Source: Planomonospora sp. ID82291
GTDB taxonomy: Bacteria; Actinomycetota; Actinomycetes; Streptosporangiales; Streptosporangiaceae
Length of the DNA stretch: 64,000 nt
NCBI RefSeq assembly: GCF_015711645.1
Contig: NZ_JABTEX010000003.1
Span: forward strand, 1,153,955 to 1,217,954
Reading direction: 5' to 3'
Position numbers and translations under genes: made by a program. The notes under the pieces were generated by a model. It did not search any database, was not told where the DNA came from, and saw only the letters and a program-made list of their open reading frames with translations. The number at the start of each line of letters is the position of its first letter. The first letter of the stretch is position 1. Positions 43,983-56,100 of the stretch are shown piece after piece.

Positions 43983-44504
43983 GCGCTCGAACAGGCCCGC
44001 CTGCTCCGCCCCGACGTGGTGCTCACCGACATCCGCATGCCGCGGCTGGACGGGCTGGAGGTCACCAGACTGCTGGCGGCCGAGACGCGGGTGATCGTGG
44101 TGACCACCTTCGACCTCGACGAGTACGTGCACACGGCGCTGCGCGACGGCGCCTGCGGGTTCCTGCTGAAGCGGTCGGGGCCCGCGCTGCTCGTCGAGGC
44201 GGTCCGCGCGGCCATGGCCGGCGACGCGCTGATCAGTCCGCAGATCACCGTCCGACTCCTCCGCCACCTGCGCGTCCCCCCGGCGGCCGGGCGACCGCCC
44301 GCCGAGTCGCTGACCGACCGGGAGCTGGAGATCGCCCGGCTCGTGGCGCGCGGCGGGACGAACGCCGACATCGCCGCCGAGCTGACGATCAGCGTCGGTA
44401 CGGTCAAGACGCACGTCGCCAACATCCAGCGCAAGATCCACGCGCCCAACCGGGTCGGCATCGCGGCGTGGGCGTGGGGCGCCGGCCACATGGAGCGCGG
44501 TTAG
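43983..44504 (+). pseudogene. NarL/LuxR-type response regulator lacking the receiver N terminus
   Basis: The frame begins mid-receiver: ALEQARLLRPDVVLTDIRMP retains the phospho-acceptor Asp, then VIVVTTFDLDEYVHTALRDG and FLLKR follow. The C-terminal LuxR HTH is complete (LTDRELEIARLVARGGTNAD, IAAELTISVGTVKTHVANIQ). The first 40-45 residues of the receiver, with the acidic metal-binding pair, are missing. A start at GTG 44016 could still make a 162-residue DNA-binding fragment, so partial function is possible. Confidence 0.72.
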
Positions 44505-44565
44505 CGCTCCGGACCGGAGCCGCCGGCTGTCACACCGCGCCGACGACGGAGCGGCGACCGGGGCG

Positions 44566-44742
44566 GAGCGGGCCGCGATCGTCGGGCACGGTCTGGGCGG
44601 GCTCGTCCCCCGGGCGTACATGCGGTTCGAGGGCGGGGCGGCGAAGGTGGCCGAGCTGGTCACACTGGGGTCGCCGCACCGCAGCCCGGCGGCGGGGCTG
44701 CGCGGGGACTGCGGGCCGGACTGCTCCGCGCTCCTCTTCTGA
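44566..44742 (+). pseudogene. Lipase (alpha/beta hydrolase) fragment
   Basis: The frame ERAAIVGHGLGGLVPRAYMR...KVAELVTLGSPHRSP ends in TGA at 44742. It matches the nucleophile-elbow region of triacylglycerol lipases (VGHSQGGLVPRYYLKF...LVTLGTPHHG), but the catalytic Ser is replaced by Gly (GHGLGG). Only about 59 codons remain. Confidence 0.65.
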
Positions 44743-44776
44743 TCCCGGCGGTGCCGCCCCTCGGATGATCGAGCGT

Positions 44777-45496
44777 CTAGAGGCGCCGGGTCACCTCGGC
44801 GACGACCTGCTCGCGGAGCGGCTGCAGGTAGAAGTGGTCGCCGGGGAGGACGGTCAGCGAGAAGTCCGAGGAGGTGTGCGCCTCCCAGGACTTGGCCTGG
44901 GCGGGGGTGACGACCGGGTCGGCGTCCCCGACGAGGACGGAGATCGGGGTGCGCAGCGGCGGGCCGGGCCGGTGGCGGTAGGTCTCGGCCAGCCGGAAGT
45001 CGCCGCGGACGTACGGCAGGACGAGCTCGCGCATCCCCGGGTGGGACAGCACCTCCGTCTCGGTGCCGCCGAGCCGGTTGAGCACGGCGACCAGGCGGTC
45101 GTCGTCGTAGCCCGCGTACCGGTGGTCCCGGCGCTCGTGCGGCGCCGTGCAGCCCGAGGCGAACAGCCGGGCCGGGCCGGTGCCGCGCTCCTCCAGGATC
45201 CGGGTGACCTCGTAGGCGACCAGCGCGCCCAGGCTGTGCCCGAACAGGGCGAATCTCCGGTCCAGCAGCGGGGTCAGCTCCTCGGCGACCGCGGCGGCCA
45301 GGGCGTCCATGCTCTCGGGCAGCGGCTCGCCGTAGCGGTCGGCGCGGCCGGGGAGCTGCACCCCGTACAGCTCGACGGTGTCCGGCAGCAGGGCGGGCCA
45401 GTCGCGGTAGGCGGTGGCCGAGCCGCCCGCGTGGGCGAAGCAGACCAACCGGGTGGTCGCCGCCGGGCGGGGGCGGGGGCAGCGCAACCAGGTCAT
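44777..45496 (-). CDS. Type II thioesterase of the NRPS cluster
   Basis: A 239-residue stand-alone thioesterase. It has LVCFAHAGGSATAYRDWPAL, GVQLPGRADR, the nucleophile motif FGHSLGALVAYE (Ser88), a late Asp in LVGDADPVV and His in LPGDHFYL. It removes wrong acyl groups from carrier domains of the assembly line. RBS GGAGGAG lies before ATG 45496. It is the last gene of the NRPS operon in this window, 142 nt after mbtH. Confidence 0.95.
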   Translation of the reverse strand: MTWLRCPRPRPAATTRLVCFAHAGGSATAYRDWPALLPDTVELYGVQLPGRADRYGEPLPESMDALAAAVAEELTPLLDRRFALFGHSLGALVAYEVTRILEERGTGPARLFASGCTAPHERRDHRYAGYDDDRLVAVLNRLGGTETEVLSHPGMRELVLPYVRGDFRLAETYRHRPGPPLRTPISVLVGDADPVVTPAQAKSWEAHTSSDFSLTVLPGDHFYLQPLREQVVAEVTRRL

Positions 45497-45638
45497 GCGG
45501 TCTCTCCTCCGTTCGGGCCCGGTCCTGCGCCGGATCCCGTCCTGCTCCGGATCCGGTCCTGCGCCGGGTCCCGTCATGCGCCGGGCCCGGCCGCTCCGGA
45601 CCCCGCTCCGGGCCCGGCCGCTCACCGGGTCCGGCGGA

Positions 45639-45860
45639 TCATTCTTCCATCTCCCCCATCGCCCGGATCAGGCTCCTCGGGCGCATGTCGGTCCAGTTCG
45701 CCTCGATGTGCTCCAGGCAGGCCTGGCGGGTGTCCTCGCCGAAGGCGACGGTCCAGCCGGGCGGGATCTCGGCCCACGCCGGCCACAGGGAGTACTGGCC
45801 CTCGTCGTTGACCAGGGCCAGGTACGTGCCGTCGGGGTCCTCGAAGGGGTTGACGGTCAT
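45639..45860 (-). CDS. MbtH-like protein
   Basis: A 73-residue MbtH-family chaperone that binds and activates NRPS adenylation domains. Conserved residues are [30 protein letters not shown] and DMRPRSL (split here from the [11 protein letters not shown] segment). Its ATG overlaps the stop of NRPS-1 (ATGA, 45857-45860), giving tight coupling to the synthetases. Confidence 0.97.
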   Translation of the reverse strand: MTVNPFEDPDGTYLALVNDEGQYSLWPAWAEIPPGWTVAFGEDTRQACLEHIEANWTDMRPRSLIRAMGEMEE

Positions 45861-48800
45861 GGCGACTCCTTCCTCAGCAGCGCGGCGATCTCCGCGACGG
45901 GTCCGGGGTTCAGCATGCTCTCGTGGTCGCAGTCGACGGCGTGGTCGACGACGGCTCCGGTGACGTACGGCTTCCAGTCGGCGGCGGTGGGGGCGCCCGC
46001 CTCGCGGCCCCGGGCGGCGGTGAAGAAGAGCACGTCCCCGTCGAAGACGCGCGGCGCGTACTCCCGGGAGATCTTCACGCCGTTGCGGTAGTGGCGGTGG
46101 ACGGCGCGCAGCGTCGGCTCGTCGAGGGTGGCGTACCGGCCGCCGTGGGCGCGCACGAACGCCATGACGTCCTCGGCGTCGCCCGGCCCCGCGTAACCGA
46201 TCGCGGCCAGCAGGCCGGACAGCGCCCCGTCCTGCTCCGGGTCCTGCTCCGGGTCCTGCTCCGGGTCCTCCGGACCGTCCTGCGCACCGGGGGGCGTTCC
46301 TCCGGAGCCGGCCGTGTCCGGACCGACCGCGTCCCGGCCGCCGCCTCCCGGGCCGGTGCCCGCCGGGATGACGCCGGGACCGGCGCCGGGGTAGGCGTCG
46401 AGCATCGCCAGCAGTGCGACCTCCTCCCCGCGCTCGCGCAGCTCGACGGCCATGGCGTGCGCGATCAGGCCGCCCATCGACCAGCCCGCCAGCCGGTACG
46501 GCCCGTGCGGCTGGACCTCGCGGATCCGCTCCAGGTAGTCCAGGGCCGCGGCCTCGATCGACGGGGCGGTGTGGCCGGGCTCGGTCAGCGTCCGCGCCTG
46601 GAGGGCGTAGAGCGGCTGGTCGGGGCCGAGATGGCGGAGCAGGCCGGAGTACGGCCAGCCGAGGCCCGCGCCGGGGTGCACGCAGAACAGCGGGGGCCTG
46701 CCGCCGGTCGCACGGAGCGGGAGCAGCACCTCCCGGCCGGTCGAGCCGCCGCGGGTCCCCGAGGCCAGGGCCTCGGGCGTCTGGCGGGCGAACACCTCGC
46801 GGGGGCTGATCTCCAGCCCTTCGCCCCGGGCGCGGGAGACGAGCCGCAGGACCGCGATGCTGTCGCCGCCCAGGTCGAAGAAACCGTCGTCGGCGCCGAC
46901 CCGGTCCAGGCCGAGGACCTCGGCGAACAGGCGGCAGAGCCGTTCCTCGGCGGGCGTCCGGGGATCCCGCCCGGCCGCCGGCGCGTCCGGCTCGGGGAGG
47001 GCGGCCCGGTCGACCTTGCCGTTCGGGGTGAGCGGCAGGGCGTCCAGGACCACGACCGTCCGCGGGACCATGTACTCGGGCAGGGTCCGCGCCAGATGCG
47101 CGTGCAGCTCCGCGGGATCCGCGGCTCCTGCCGTACCGGCCGTGTCGGCGGCTCCTGCCGCCGGACCCGGACCGGCCATGAGGCCGTCCGCGGGGCCGGT
47201 GGCGGGGCCGGTGGCGGGGCCGTCCGGGAGAACGTCCGCCGGACCGGCGGTGAGGCCGTCCGCCGAACCGGCCGCGGAACCCTTCGGGGAACCGGCCGCG
47301 GGGCCGGTGACGTAGGCGACCAGGCGACCGTCCCGCGCGACCACCGCCGCCTGGCCGACCGACGGGTGCCGGAGCAGCGCCGCCTCGACCTCTCCCGGCT
47401 CGATCCGGAAACCCCGGATCTTGACCTGGGCGTCGGCCCGACCGACGTACTCCAGCTCGCCGTCGGCCGTCCACCTGGCCAGGTCGCCGGTCCGGTACAT
47501 CCGCTCGCCCGCGCCGTACGGGCAGGCGGTGAACCGCTCGGCGGTCAGTCCGGGGCGGCCCAGGTAGCCGCGGGCCAGTCCCGCTCCCGACAGGTACAGC
47601 TCGCCGACCGCGCCGGGCGGGACCGGCCGGAGGAGGCCGTCGAGCACGTGGGCGCGCATGCCGTCCAGGGCCCGGCCGATGGGCGGCGCGGCGGAGTCCG
47701 GGACGGTCCGGACGGCGTGGTAGGTGGCGTAGGTCGTGGCCTCGGTGGGGCCGTAGACGTGCCCGAGCACCGTGTCCGGGCAGGCCCGGAGCACCCGGCG
47801 CATCGCCTCGGGCGCGGCGGCCTCACCGCCGGTGAGGACCTCCGCGAGGGCGCCGAACGCCCCCGGGTCCTCCTCGGCGACCAGGTTGAACAGCGCGGTC
47901 GTGATGAACAGGGCGGTCGGCCGGTGCCGCGCCACCAGGTCGCGCAGGCGGCCGGGGTCCAGCTCGCCGGGGGGCGCGACGACGACCGTGCCGCCGGTCA
48001 GCAGCGGTACCCACAGTTCGTAGGTGGAGGCGTCGAAGGCGTGCGGCGAGTGCATCAGCAGCCGCCGGTGCCGTACCGCCCACCGGTGGTCGGCGGCCAG
48101 GGCCAGGACGTCCCGGTGCCGTACGGCCACCCCCTTGGGGGTGCCGGTCGAGCCGGAGGTGTAGATCACGTAGGCGAGCCGGTCGGGGTGGATCCGGACG
48201 TGCCCCGGGTCCTGTCCGGGCTCGCCGCCCGCACCGCCCGGGAAGGCCGGGATCCTCGCATCGTCCGGGGGAGAATCCGCGGGCTCCGGGTCCGGGGAGG
48301 CCGAGGGGGCCGCGGCCTCCGGGTCCGGGAGGTCGAGGCGGAGCACCGCGGCCTCGCAGGCGAAGCCGGGGTCGCGGTCGGCGACCAGGACGGGTGCGCC
48401 GGTGTCGGCCACGACCCAGCTCATCCGGCCGGGCGGGTGGCCGTGGTGGAGCGGCACGTACGCCCCTCCGGCCCTGGTGATCGCCAGGGTCGCCACGACG
48501 ACCTCCGCCGAGCGGTCCAGCAGGACCGCGACCGGGGTCTCGGCGCGCACGCCGAGCGCGGCCAGCCGGCGGGCGAGCCGGTCGGCCCGCCGGTCGAGTT
48601 CGGCGTAGGTCAGGCGCGTCCCGTCCGCCACGACCGCCTCGGCGTCCGGGGTCCGGGCCGCCTGCGCGGCGAAGGCGCTCACCAGGCTCCCGTCCGGCGC
48701 AGGCGTCTCCCGGTCCGGCGGCGCCAGGACGAGGGCGCGCTCGTCGTCGCTCAGCAGGTCGAGCCGGGCCAGCGGCGCGTCGGGGTCCGCGGCGACGGCT

Positions 48801-50176
48801 CCGAGCAAGCGGACGAGCCGGTCCAGCAGCCGCCGCGCCTCGGCGCCGGGGAAGGCGTCGCGGCGGTGGTCCAGGCGCAGGGAGACGGTCCGCCCGCCGG
48901 TCACGGCCAGCGCGAGCGGGTAGTGCGTGGCGTCGGTCCCCCCGGCCCCGGCGAGCCGCAGCCCGTCGGCGATCTCGGTCGCCGCCGTGCCCGCGGGGTA
49001 GTTCTCCAGCACCGTCATGGTGTCGAACAGCCCGCCCCCGCCGTGCAGGCCCTGGATCTCGGCCAGACCGAGGTGGTGGTGGGGCAGCAGCTCGGCCTGC
49101 TCGGCCTGCAGCCGGGTCAGCAGCCCGGCGAGGGTCTCACCTGCGCCGCCGGGGCGGAGCCGGACGCGGACGGGGAGCGTGTTGATGAACAGGCCGACCA
49201 TGCGCTCGACGCCGGGCAGCTCGGCCGGGCGGCCGGAGACGGTGCCGCCGAAGACGACGTCGTCGCGGCCGGTGAGCTGGGCCAGCAGCAGGGCCCACGC
49301 TCCCTGGACCGCGGTGTTGAGGGTGAGCGAGCGGGCGCGCAGGGCGGCGGTGAGGCGGGCCGTCGGCTCCTCGTCGAGGCGGGCGCGGACCCGGCCGGGC
49401 TCGGCCGGCGGTCCGCCGTCGAGCCCGGGGGCGACCAGGGTGGGCCCGTCGAGCCCGGACAGGCAGGCGCTCCAGGCCCGGCGGGCGGCGGCGCGGTCCT
49501 GCCGGGCCAGCCACGCCAGATGCTCCTTGTACGGCGGCGCCGGCGCGGGCTCGTCCCCGGTGTACAGCGCCAGCAGCTCGGCCGCGAGCAGCGGCGTCGA
49601 CCAGCCGTCCAGCAGGATGTGGTGGTTGGTGACGACCAGCCGGTGCCGGCCGGGCGCGAGCCGTACCAGCGCGAACCGCAGCAGCGGCGGCCGGCCCAGG
49701 TCGAAGCGCCGCCCCCGCTCCTCGGCCGCCACCCCGTCGGGATCGGCGCCCTCGACCACCCGCCAGGGCACCTCGACCCGGCGGTGGACCAGCTGGACGG
49801 GGTCGCCGCCCCTCCGCTGCCGGAACGAGGCGCGCAGGTTGGGGTGGCGGGCCAGGAGCCGGGCGGTGGCTCCGGCGAGCCGGGCGGCGTCGAGCGGGCC
49901 CTCCAGGTCGAGGGTGAGCTGGGCGGTGTAGACGTCGGGCGCGGCCTCGTCGAACAGGGCGTGGAAGTACAGGCCCTGCTGCAGCGGCGAGAGCGGCAGG
50001 ATGTCCTCCAGCTGGCCGCCCGGGGCGGGCGGGGCGGGGGTCACCGGGCCGCGTCCCGCCGGGCCGGTGTCCTGCGGGCCGGTGCCCTCAGTGCCCTGGG
50101 TGCCCTCAGTGCCCTGGGTGCCCTGGGTGCCGGCGCCGGCCGGGCGGGTCGCGCTCATCGGTCCGGTGCCGGTCAT
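45857..50176 (-). CDS. NRPS-1: termination module C-A-T-TE
   Basis: A 1439-residue synthetase. The disordered N terminus has GTQGTEG repeats. The condensation domain (about 56-480) starts [16 protein letters not shown] and has NHHILLDGW (H186, D190). This type follows an epimerase (D-CL). The adenylation domain (about 495-1060) has [12 protein letters not shown] and [14 protein letters not shown]. By hand alignment its pocket code is D-A-Y-F-L-G-V-T-Y-K, nearest to branched aliphatic (Ile/Val-like) codes. The T domain has [12 protein letters not shown] (Ser1106). The TE domain (about 1150-1439) has GWSMGG (Ser1233), releasing or cyclising the peptide. Gly/Ala/Pro repeats interrupt the A domain's C-terminal part and DPEQ repeats interrupt the TE. 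It overlaps NRPS-2 by 4 bp. Confidence 0.94.
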   Translation of the reverse strand: MTGTGPMSATRPAGAGTQGTQGTEGTQGTEGTGPQDTGPAGRGPVTPAPPAPGGQLEDILPLSPLQQGLYFHALFDEAAPDVYTAQLTLDLEGPLDAARLAGATARLLARHPNLRASFRQRRGGDPVQLVHRRVEVPWRVVEGADPDGVAAEERGRRFDLGRPPLLRFALVRLAPGRHRLVVTNHHILLDGWSTPLLAAELLALYTGDEPAPAPPYKEHLAWLARQDRAAARRAWSACLSGLDGPTLVAPGLDGGPPAEPGRVRARLDEEPTARLTAALRARSLTLNTAVQGAWALLLAQLTGRDDVVFGGTVSGRPAELPGVERMVGLFINTLPVRVRLRPGGAGETLAGLLTRLQAEQAELLPHHHLGLAEIQGLHGGGGLFDTMTVLENYPAGTAATEIADGLRLAGAGGTDATHYPLALAVTGGRTVSLRLDHRRDAFPGAEARRLLDRLVRLLGAVAADPDAPLARLDLLSDDERALVLAPPDRETPAPDGSLVSAFAAQAARTPDAEAVVADGTRLTYAELDRRADRLARRLAALGVRAETPVAVLLDRSAEVVVATLAITRAGGAYVPLHHGHPPGRMSWVVADTGAPVLVADRDPGFACEAAVLRLDLPDPEAAAPSASPDPEPADSPPDDARIPAFPGGAGGEPGQDPGHVRIHPDRLAYVIYTSGSTGTPKGVAVRHRDVLALAADHRWAVRHRRLLMHSPHAFDASTYELWVPLLTGGTVVVAPPGELDPGRLRDLVARHRPTALFITTALFNLVAEEDPGAFGALAEVLTGGEAAAPEAMRRVLRACPDTVLGHVYGPTEATTYATYHAVRTVPDSAAPPIGRALDGMRAHVLDGLLRPVPPGAVGELYLSGAGLARGYLGRPGLTAERFTACPYGAGERMYRTGDLARWTADGELEYVGRADAQVKIRGFRIEPGEVEAALLRHPSVGQAAVVARDGRLVAYVTGPAAGSPKGSAAGSADGLTAGPADVLPDGPATGPATGPADGLMAGPGPAAGAADTAGTAGAADPAELHAHLARTLPEYMVPRTVVVLDALPLTPNGKVDRAALPEPDAPAAGRDPRTPAEERLCRLFAEVLGLDRVGADDGFFDLGGDSIAVLRLVSRARGEGLEISPREVFARQTPEALASGTRGGSTGREVLLPLRATGGRPPLFCVHPGAGLGWPYSGLLRHLGPDQPLYALQARTLTEPGHTAPSIEAAALDYLERIREVQPHGPYRLAGWSMGGLIAHAMAVELRERGEEVALLAMLDAYPGAGPGVIPAGTGPGGGGRDAVGPDTAGSGGTPPGAQDGPEDPEQDPEQDPEQDGALSGLLAAIGYAGPGDAEDVMAFVRAHGGRYATLDEPTLRAVHRHYRNGVKISREYAPRVFDGDVLFFTAARGREAGAPTAADWKPYVTGAVVDHAVDCDHESMLNPGPVAEIAALLRKESP

Positions 50177-53100
50177 CGGGCGCTCCACTCCGCGTCGAGT
50201 TCCGCTGCGAACGCGTCGATCTCCTCCTGGCTGACGGGCACCAGCAGGTCCGACGGGGTGAGGCCGCCGCCGGTGTGCCGGGACAGCCCGGTGAGCGCGG
50301 CGAACCACGCCTCCGCCAGTTCCCGGACCTGATCCTCGTCGTACAGGCGGGCCGCCCACGACCAGGTCGCCCGCAGGCGCGGTCCGCCGGGCCCGTCCAG
50401 GGTCAGGGCGTTGACCTCCAGAGCGTGCGGAAGCGCCAGGTCCGGCGAGTGGCCGGCGCCCGCCGCCTCGGCCTCGGGCGCCGGGGACCAGTCGGCGCCG
50501 GCGGCGGCCTCCGTCCTGCCGAGGTAGTTGAAGGCCAGCTCCGGCACCGGGCGGGCGGCCAGTTCGGCGGCGCCCTCCGGGTGGAGGTGGCGGAGCAGGC
50601 CGTACCCGAGGCCGTTGCCTGGGACGGCCCGGAGCCGCTCCTTGACCCGTTTGATCGCCCGGGCGGCGGTGGCGCCGTGCAGATCGGTCCAGTCCGCCGG
50701 TCCCGGGTCGAGCCGGACCGGGTACAGGGTGGTGAACCAGCCGACGGTCCGGGACAGGTCCGCCTCGCCGGTGATCTCCTCGCGGCCGTGGCCCTCCAGG
50801 TCGAGCAGGACCGACTCCCGTCCGGTGCAGCGGCTCACGGCGAGGGCGAGCCCGGCGAGCAGCACGTCGCCGACCCGGCCGTGGAAGGCCGCCGGGATCC
50901 GGGTCAGCAGCGGCTCGGTGACCTCGGGGGGCAGTTCGAGGGTGAGGTGGCGCTGGGTGCCGAAGGTGTCCCGGGCCGGGTCCGGCCTCCGGCGGTCCTC
51001 CTGGATCGGGTCCGGCGGCCGGGAGCCGTCCCGGATCGGATCGTCCGGCCGGGCGGCGCCGGGAGGGGACCCGTCCGGGCCGGGCCGTCCGGAGCCGTCA
51101 CCCCCGGAATCGTACGGCGGGGCACCCCCGTCCGAGGCCCGGCGGTCCCCGTCCAGGGTCCGGCACCAGAAGTCCAGCTCGTCCGCCCTGATCTCCGCCT
51201 CGGCGCGGAGCCTCCGCGCCCAGGTGCGGAACGCGACCGGCACCGGCGGCAACACGCAGGCCTCGCCCTTCCGGGCCGCGTCCCAGGCCGCGAACAGGTC
51301 CGGCAGCAGGATCCGCCAGGAGACGGCGTCCACCGACAGGTGGTGCACCGTCACCACCAGCCGTCCCGACGCCTGCGGGCCCGCGTCCAGCCAGGCCACC
51401 CGCACCATCCGCCCCGAGGCGGGGTCCAGCTCCGCCCGCGACCGCGCCGCCTCCTCGGCGACCGCCCGCGCCCAGGCGTCCCGCCCCGCGGAGCCGCCCA
51501 CCGGACCACCACCGGTCCCGTCCGCAGGACCCTCGACCATGGGGACCTCGACCGCGGGCACCTCGACGGCGGAGACTTCCGCCGCGGGCACCTCGACGGC
51601 GGAGACTTCCGCCGCGGGGACCTCGACCGCCACCCGCCGGACGCACTCCGCCGCCCGGACCGCACCCGGCGGCAGGACCTCCAGCGCCGGCGGGCCGCCG
51701 GGCGCACCGTCCGCACCGTCCAGCCACCGCCCGCCGTCGGGGCAGGTCAGCCGGAGCATGTCGTGCCGGTCCAGCACGGCCTGCAGCCCTTCCGTCAGCG
51801 CCTCCAGCCCGAGCGCGGGCGGGACCCGCAGCACCACCGTCTGGCTGAAGTCACCGGTCGGGCCGGGGAGCTCCCGCAGCCAGTGCATGATCGGGGTCGG
51901 CTCCACCGGCCCCACCCCCGCCCCCTCCGCCTCACCCACGACCGGCTCCCCGGTCGCCACCGCCGCCAGCCCCCGCACACTCTGATGCCGGAACACCTCC
52001 CGCGGCGAGAACACCACCCCCTCCTCCCGCGCCCGCGCCACCAACCGGATCGCCAGAATGCTGTCCCCGCCCCGATCGAAGAACCCCTCCTCGACCCCGA
52101 CCCCCTCCACCCCCAGCACCTCGGCGAACACCCGCGCCAGCACCGCCTCCCGCGCCCCCGCCGGCTCCCCACCCCCAACGGCCGCACTCGACTGCGGCGC
52201 CGGCAACGCCGCCCGATCCAGCTTCCCGTTGCCCGTCAACGGCAACCGCTCCACCACCACCACCGCCGACGGCACCATGAACTCCGGCAACCGCTCCGCC
52301 GCGAACCCCCGCACCCCCTCCGGCGTCAGCCCTTCCGACGCCCCGCCGATCCCGGCCGCACCGCACCCCGGCGCCACGACCCTCCCGGCCTCGACCTCCC
52401 TGGGCCCACCCGCGCCCACTCCTGCACCGGAGTCCGTACCGACATCCGCCCCGGCACCCGCGCCCGCCGTACCGCCCGGCACCACATACGCCACCAGCCG
52501 CTTGTCGCCCGGCCGGTCCTCCCGCACCACCACCGCCGCATCCGCCACCCCCGGATGACCCGCCAGCACCGCCTCCACCTCACCCGGCTCGATCCGGAAC
52601 CCCCGCACCTTCACCTGCGCATCCGCCCGCCCCACGTACACCAGACGACCCGACCGATCCCACCGCACCCGATCCCCGCTGCGGTACATCCGCTCCCCCG
52701 GCCCACCGAACGGACACGCCACGAACCGCTCCGCCGTCAACCCGAACCGCCCCGCATACCCCCGCGCCAGCCCCGGACCCGCCACGTACAACTCCCCCAC
52801 CACCCCCGCCGGCACCGGCTCCAGGAAGGCGTCCAGCACGTACAACCGCAGATCCGCGATCCCCCTCCCGATCACCCCCGCCGGACCCCCCGGCTCCACC
52901 GGCGCGTACGTCACATGCACCGTCGTCTCGGTGATCCCGTACATGTTCACCAGAGAGATCCCCCGGCCGTGCCAGTCGGCGAGGCGGGAGACCTCCAGCG
53001 CCTCCCCGCCGAAGATCACGTACCGCAGGTCGCCGAGGTCACGTGCAGCGGCCGGGAGCTGGTAGAACGCCGAAGGGGTCTGGTTGAGCACCGTCACCCG

Positions 53101-56100
53101 CTCCCACTCCAGCAACGCCAGGAACTCCTCCGGCGACCGGCTCACCTCGAACGGCACCACCACCAGCCGCCCACCGTGCAGCAGCGCCCCCCACAGCTCC
53201 CACACCGAGAAATCGAACGCATACGAGTGGAACAACGCCCACACGTCATCCGGACCGAACCCGAACCACTCCCGCGTCGACGCCAGCAACCGCGTCACCG
53301 CGCCGTGCGTCACCACCACGCCCTTCGGCCGGCCCGTCGACCCCGACGTGAAGATCACATACGCCGGATGATCCGGAAGCGGCTCCGGCAGCGCACCGCC
53401 CGTCACGTCCGGGTTCACGGACGGCATCCCACCGTCCGCCGCAGAGCCGTCACCGTCTTCGCACAGGGAGATCCGCTCCAGGGAGATCCGCTCCTCAGCC
53501 GCAGGCCCCGTCCGCGCCCCGGTCCCTCCCCCGCCGGGCAGGAGGCGGCAGGAGGCGCCCCCGTCCTCCAGCACCACCACCGGCAGCCCACCGACCACCC
53601 CCTCCCACCCCGCACCCGCCACCACCGCCACCGGCGCCGCGTCCTCCACCATGAACCCGACCCGATCCGCCGGATACGACGGATCCACCGGCACATACGC
53701 ACCCCCCGCCCTGAGCACCCCCAGCACCGCCACCACCAACTCCACCGACCGCGACACCACCACCGCCACGAACCGCTCCGGCCCCACCCCCAACCCCACC
53801 AACCACCGCGCCAGCGCTCCCGCCCGCGCGTCCACCTCCGCATACGTCAGCGCCGCATCCCCGCACACCACCGCCACCGCCTCCGGCGCCGCCGCCACCC
53901 GCGCCGCGAACTCCCCCGTGATGGTGGTGGCCGCAGGCACGGCACCGGTGCCCGCCCACTCCCCGAGGAGGGCCGCCCGCTCGGCCCCGTCCAGGATGTC
54001 GAGCCGCCCGATGCGGGTGTCGGGATCGGCGACCGCGGCACCCAGCAGGCGGACGAACCGGGCCGCGATGTCCTCGGCCGTCTCCCGGTCGAACAGATCG
54101 GCGGCGTACTCCAAGCCGCCGGACAGCCCCCCGGACGGGTCCTCGGCCAAGGTGAGCTGGAGGTCGAACTTGGCGGTCTCCGGAACGAAGGGTTCGAGCG
54201 ACACCGAGAGCCCGTCGAGGTCGAGTGCGGCGGGCGGGGTGTTCTGCAGGACGAGCATCACCTGGAAGAGGGGGTGGCGGGCCGTCGACCGCACCGGATC
54301 CACCACCTCCACCACCCGCTCGAACGGCAGATCCTGATGAGCGAACGCCGCCAGATCCCCCTCCCGCACCCGAACCACCAACTCACGGAACGACGGATCC
54401 CCCCCCACATCCGTCCGCAACACCAACGTGTCGACGAACATCCCCACCAGATCGTCCAGCACCTCATCCGACCGACCCGCCGCCACCGTCCCGATCGGAA
54501 CATCCACCCCCGCCCCCAACCGGCACAACAACGCCGCCAACGCCGCCTGCACCACCATGAACACCGACGCTCCCGACGACCGCGCCAACCCCACCACCCG
54601 CCGATGCACCCCCGCACCGACCACCACCGGCACCGTCCCCCCCCGATACGACGCCACCGCCGGACGCGGCCGATCCACCGGCAACCCCACCTCCACCGGC
54701 ACCCCCGCCAACGCCTGACGCCAGAACGCCACCTGCCGCGCCGCCGCACTCCCCGGATCCGCCTCATCCCCCAGCGACTCCCGCTGCCAGACCGCATAAT
54801 CGGCGTACTGCACCGGCAACGCCGCCCACCCCGGCGCCCGCCCCGCGACCCGCGCCCCATACGCCGCGATCACATCCCGCGCCAACGGCGCCATCGACCA
54901 CCCGTCCGCCGCCACGTGATGCACCACCAGCAGCAACACCCACTCGTCCGGCCCGAGACCGAAGAGGACGGCGCGCAGCGGCGTCTCCACGGTGAGGTCG
55001 AACCCGCGGCCCGCCGCGGCGGCCAGCGCCGGGCCGAGATCGTCGGCCTCGATGTGGATCACCTCGAACGGAGGTTCGGCGCCATCGAGGATCCGCTGGA
55101 ACGGCACCCCGCCCACCTCCGGCAACACCGTCCGCAACACCTCATGCCGCCCCACCACATCCCGCAACGCCCACCCCAGCGCCCCCACATCCACCCCACC
55201 CCGCAACCGCAACGCCACCGGCAGGTTGTACACACCCGACCCCGGATCCAACCGGTTCAACACCCACAACCGCCGCTGCCCGAACGACAACGGCACCCCG
55301 CCCACCGGCCGCACCACCCGCCGCACCCGCGGACGCACCACCCCCGAACCCCGCCCGACGACCACCGCCAACCCCGCCACCGACCCCGCCTCGAACACCT
55401 CCCGAACCGAAACCTCCACCCCCAGCACCGACCGCACCCGCGCCACCAACCGCACCGCCGACAACGAATCCCCACCCAGATCGAAGAACGACTCCTCCAC
55501 CCCCACCCCCTCCACCCCCAGGACCTGCGCCACCACCCCGCACAACACCTCCTCCACCACCGACCGCGCCCCCCGGCCCCCCCCACCCGAGACCACCCCC
55601 GGCACCGGCAACGCCGCCCGGTCCAGCTTCCCGTTGCCCGTCACCGGCAGCCCCTCCACGACCACCACCGCCGACGGCACCATGAACTCCGGCAACACCC
55701 CCGCCACGAACCCCCGCACCTCCTCCGGCACGAGCGACGAGCCCCCAGCACTTCCCCCCGCCCCAGCCCCGCCACCATCCGGCACCGCACCGGCCACCGC
55801 GCCCGCCGCACCCTCCGGCACGACGTAGGCGACCAGCCGTCGATCCCCCGGCCGGTCCTCCCGCACCACCACCACCGCCGCCGCCACCCCCGGACACCGG
55901 ACCAGCACCGCCTCCACCTCACCCGGCTCGATCCGGAACCCCCGCACCTTCACCTGCGCATCCGACCGCCCCACGTACTCCAGAACCCCGTCCGCACGCC
56001 ACCGCACCACATCCCCCGTCCGGTACATCCGCTCCCCCACCCCACCGAACGGACACGCCACGAACCGCTCCGCCGTCAACGCCGACCGGCCGAGGTAGCC

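Noticed and set aside
43106..45811. A 901-codon plus-strand frame that includes the histidine kinase remnant.
   Set aside because: Only 43553-43982 of it has kinase-like content; the remainder is antisense or out-of-frame to other genes.
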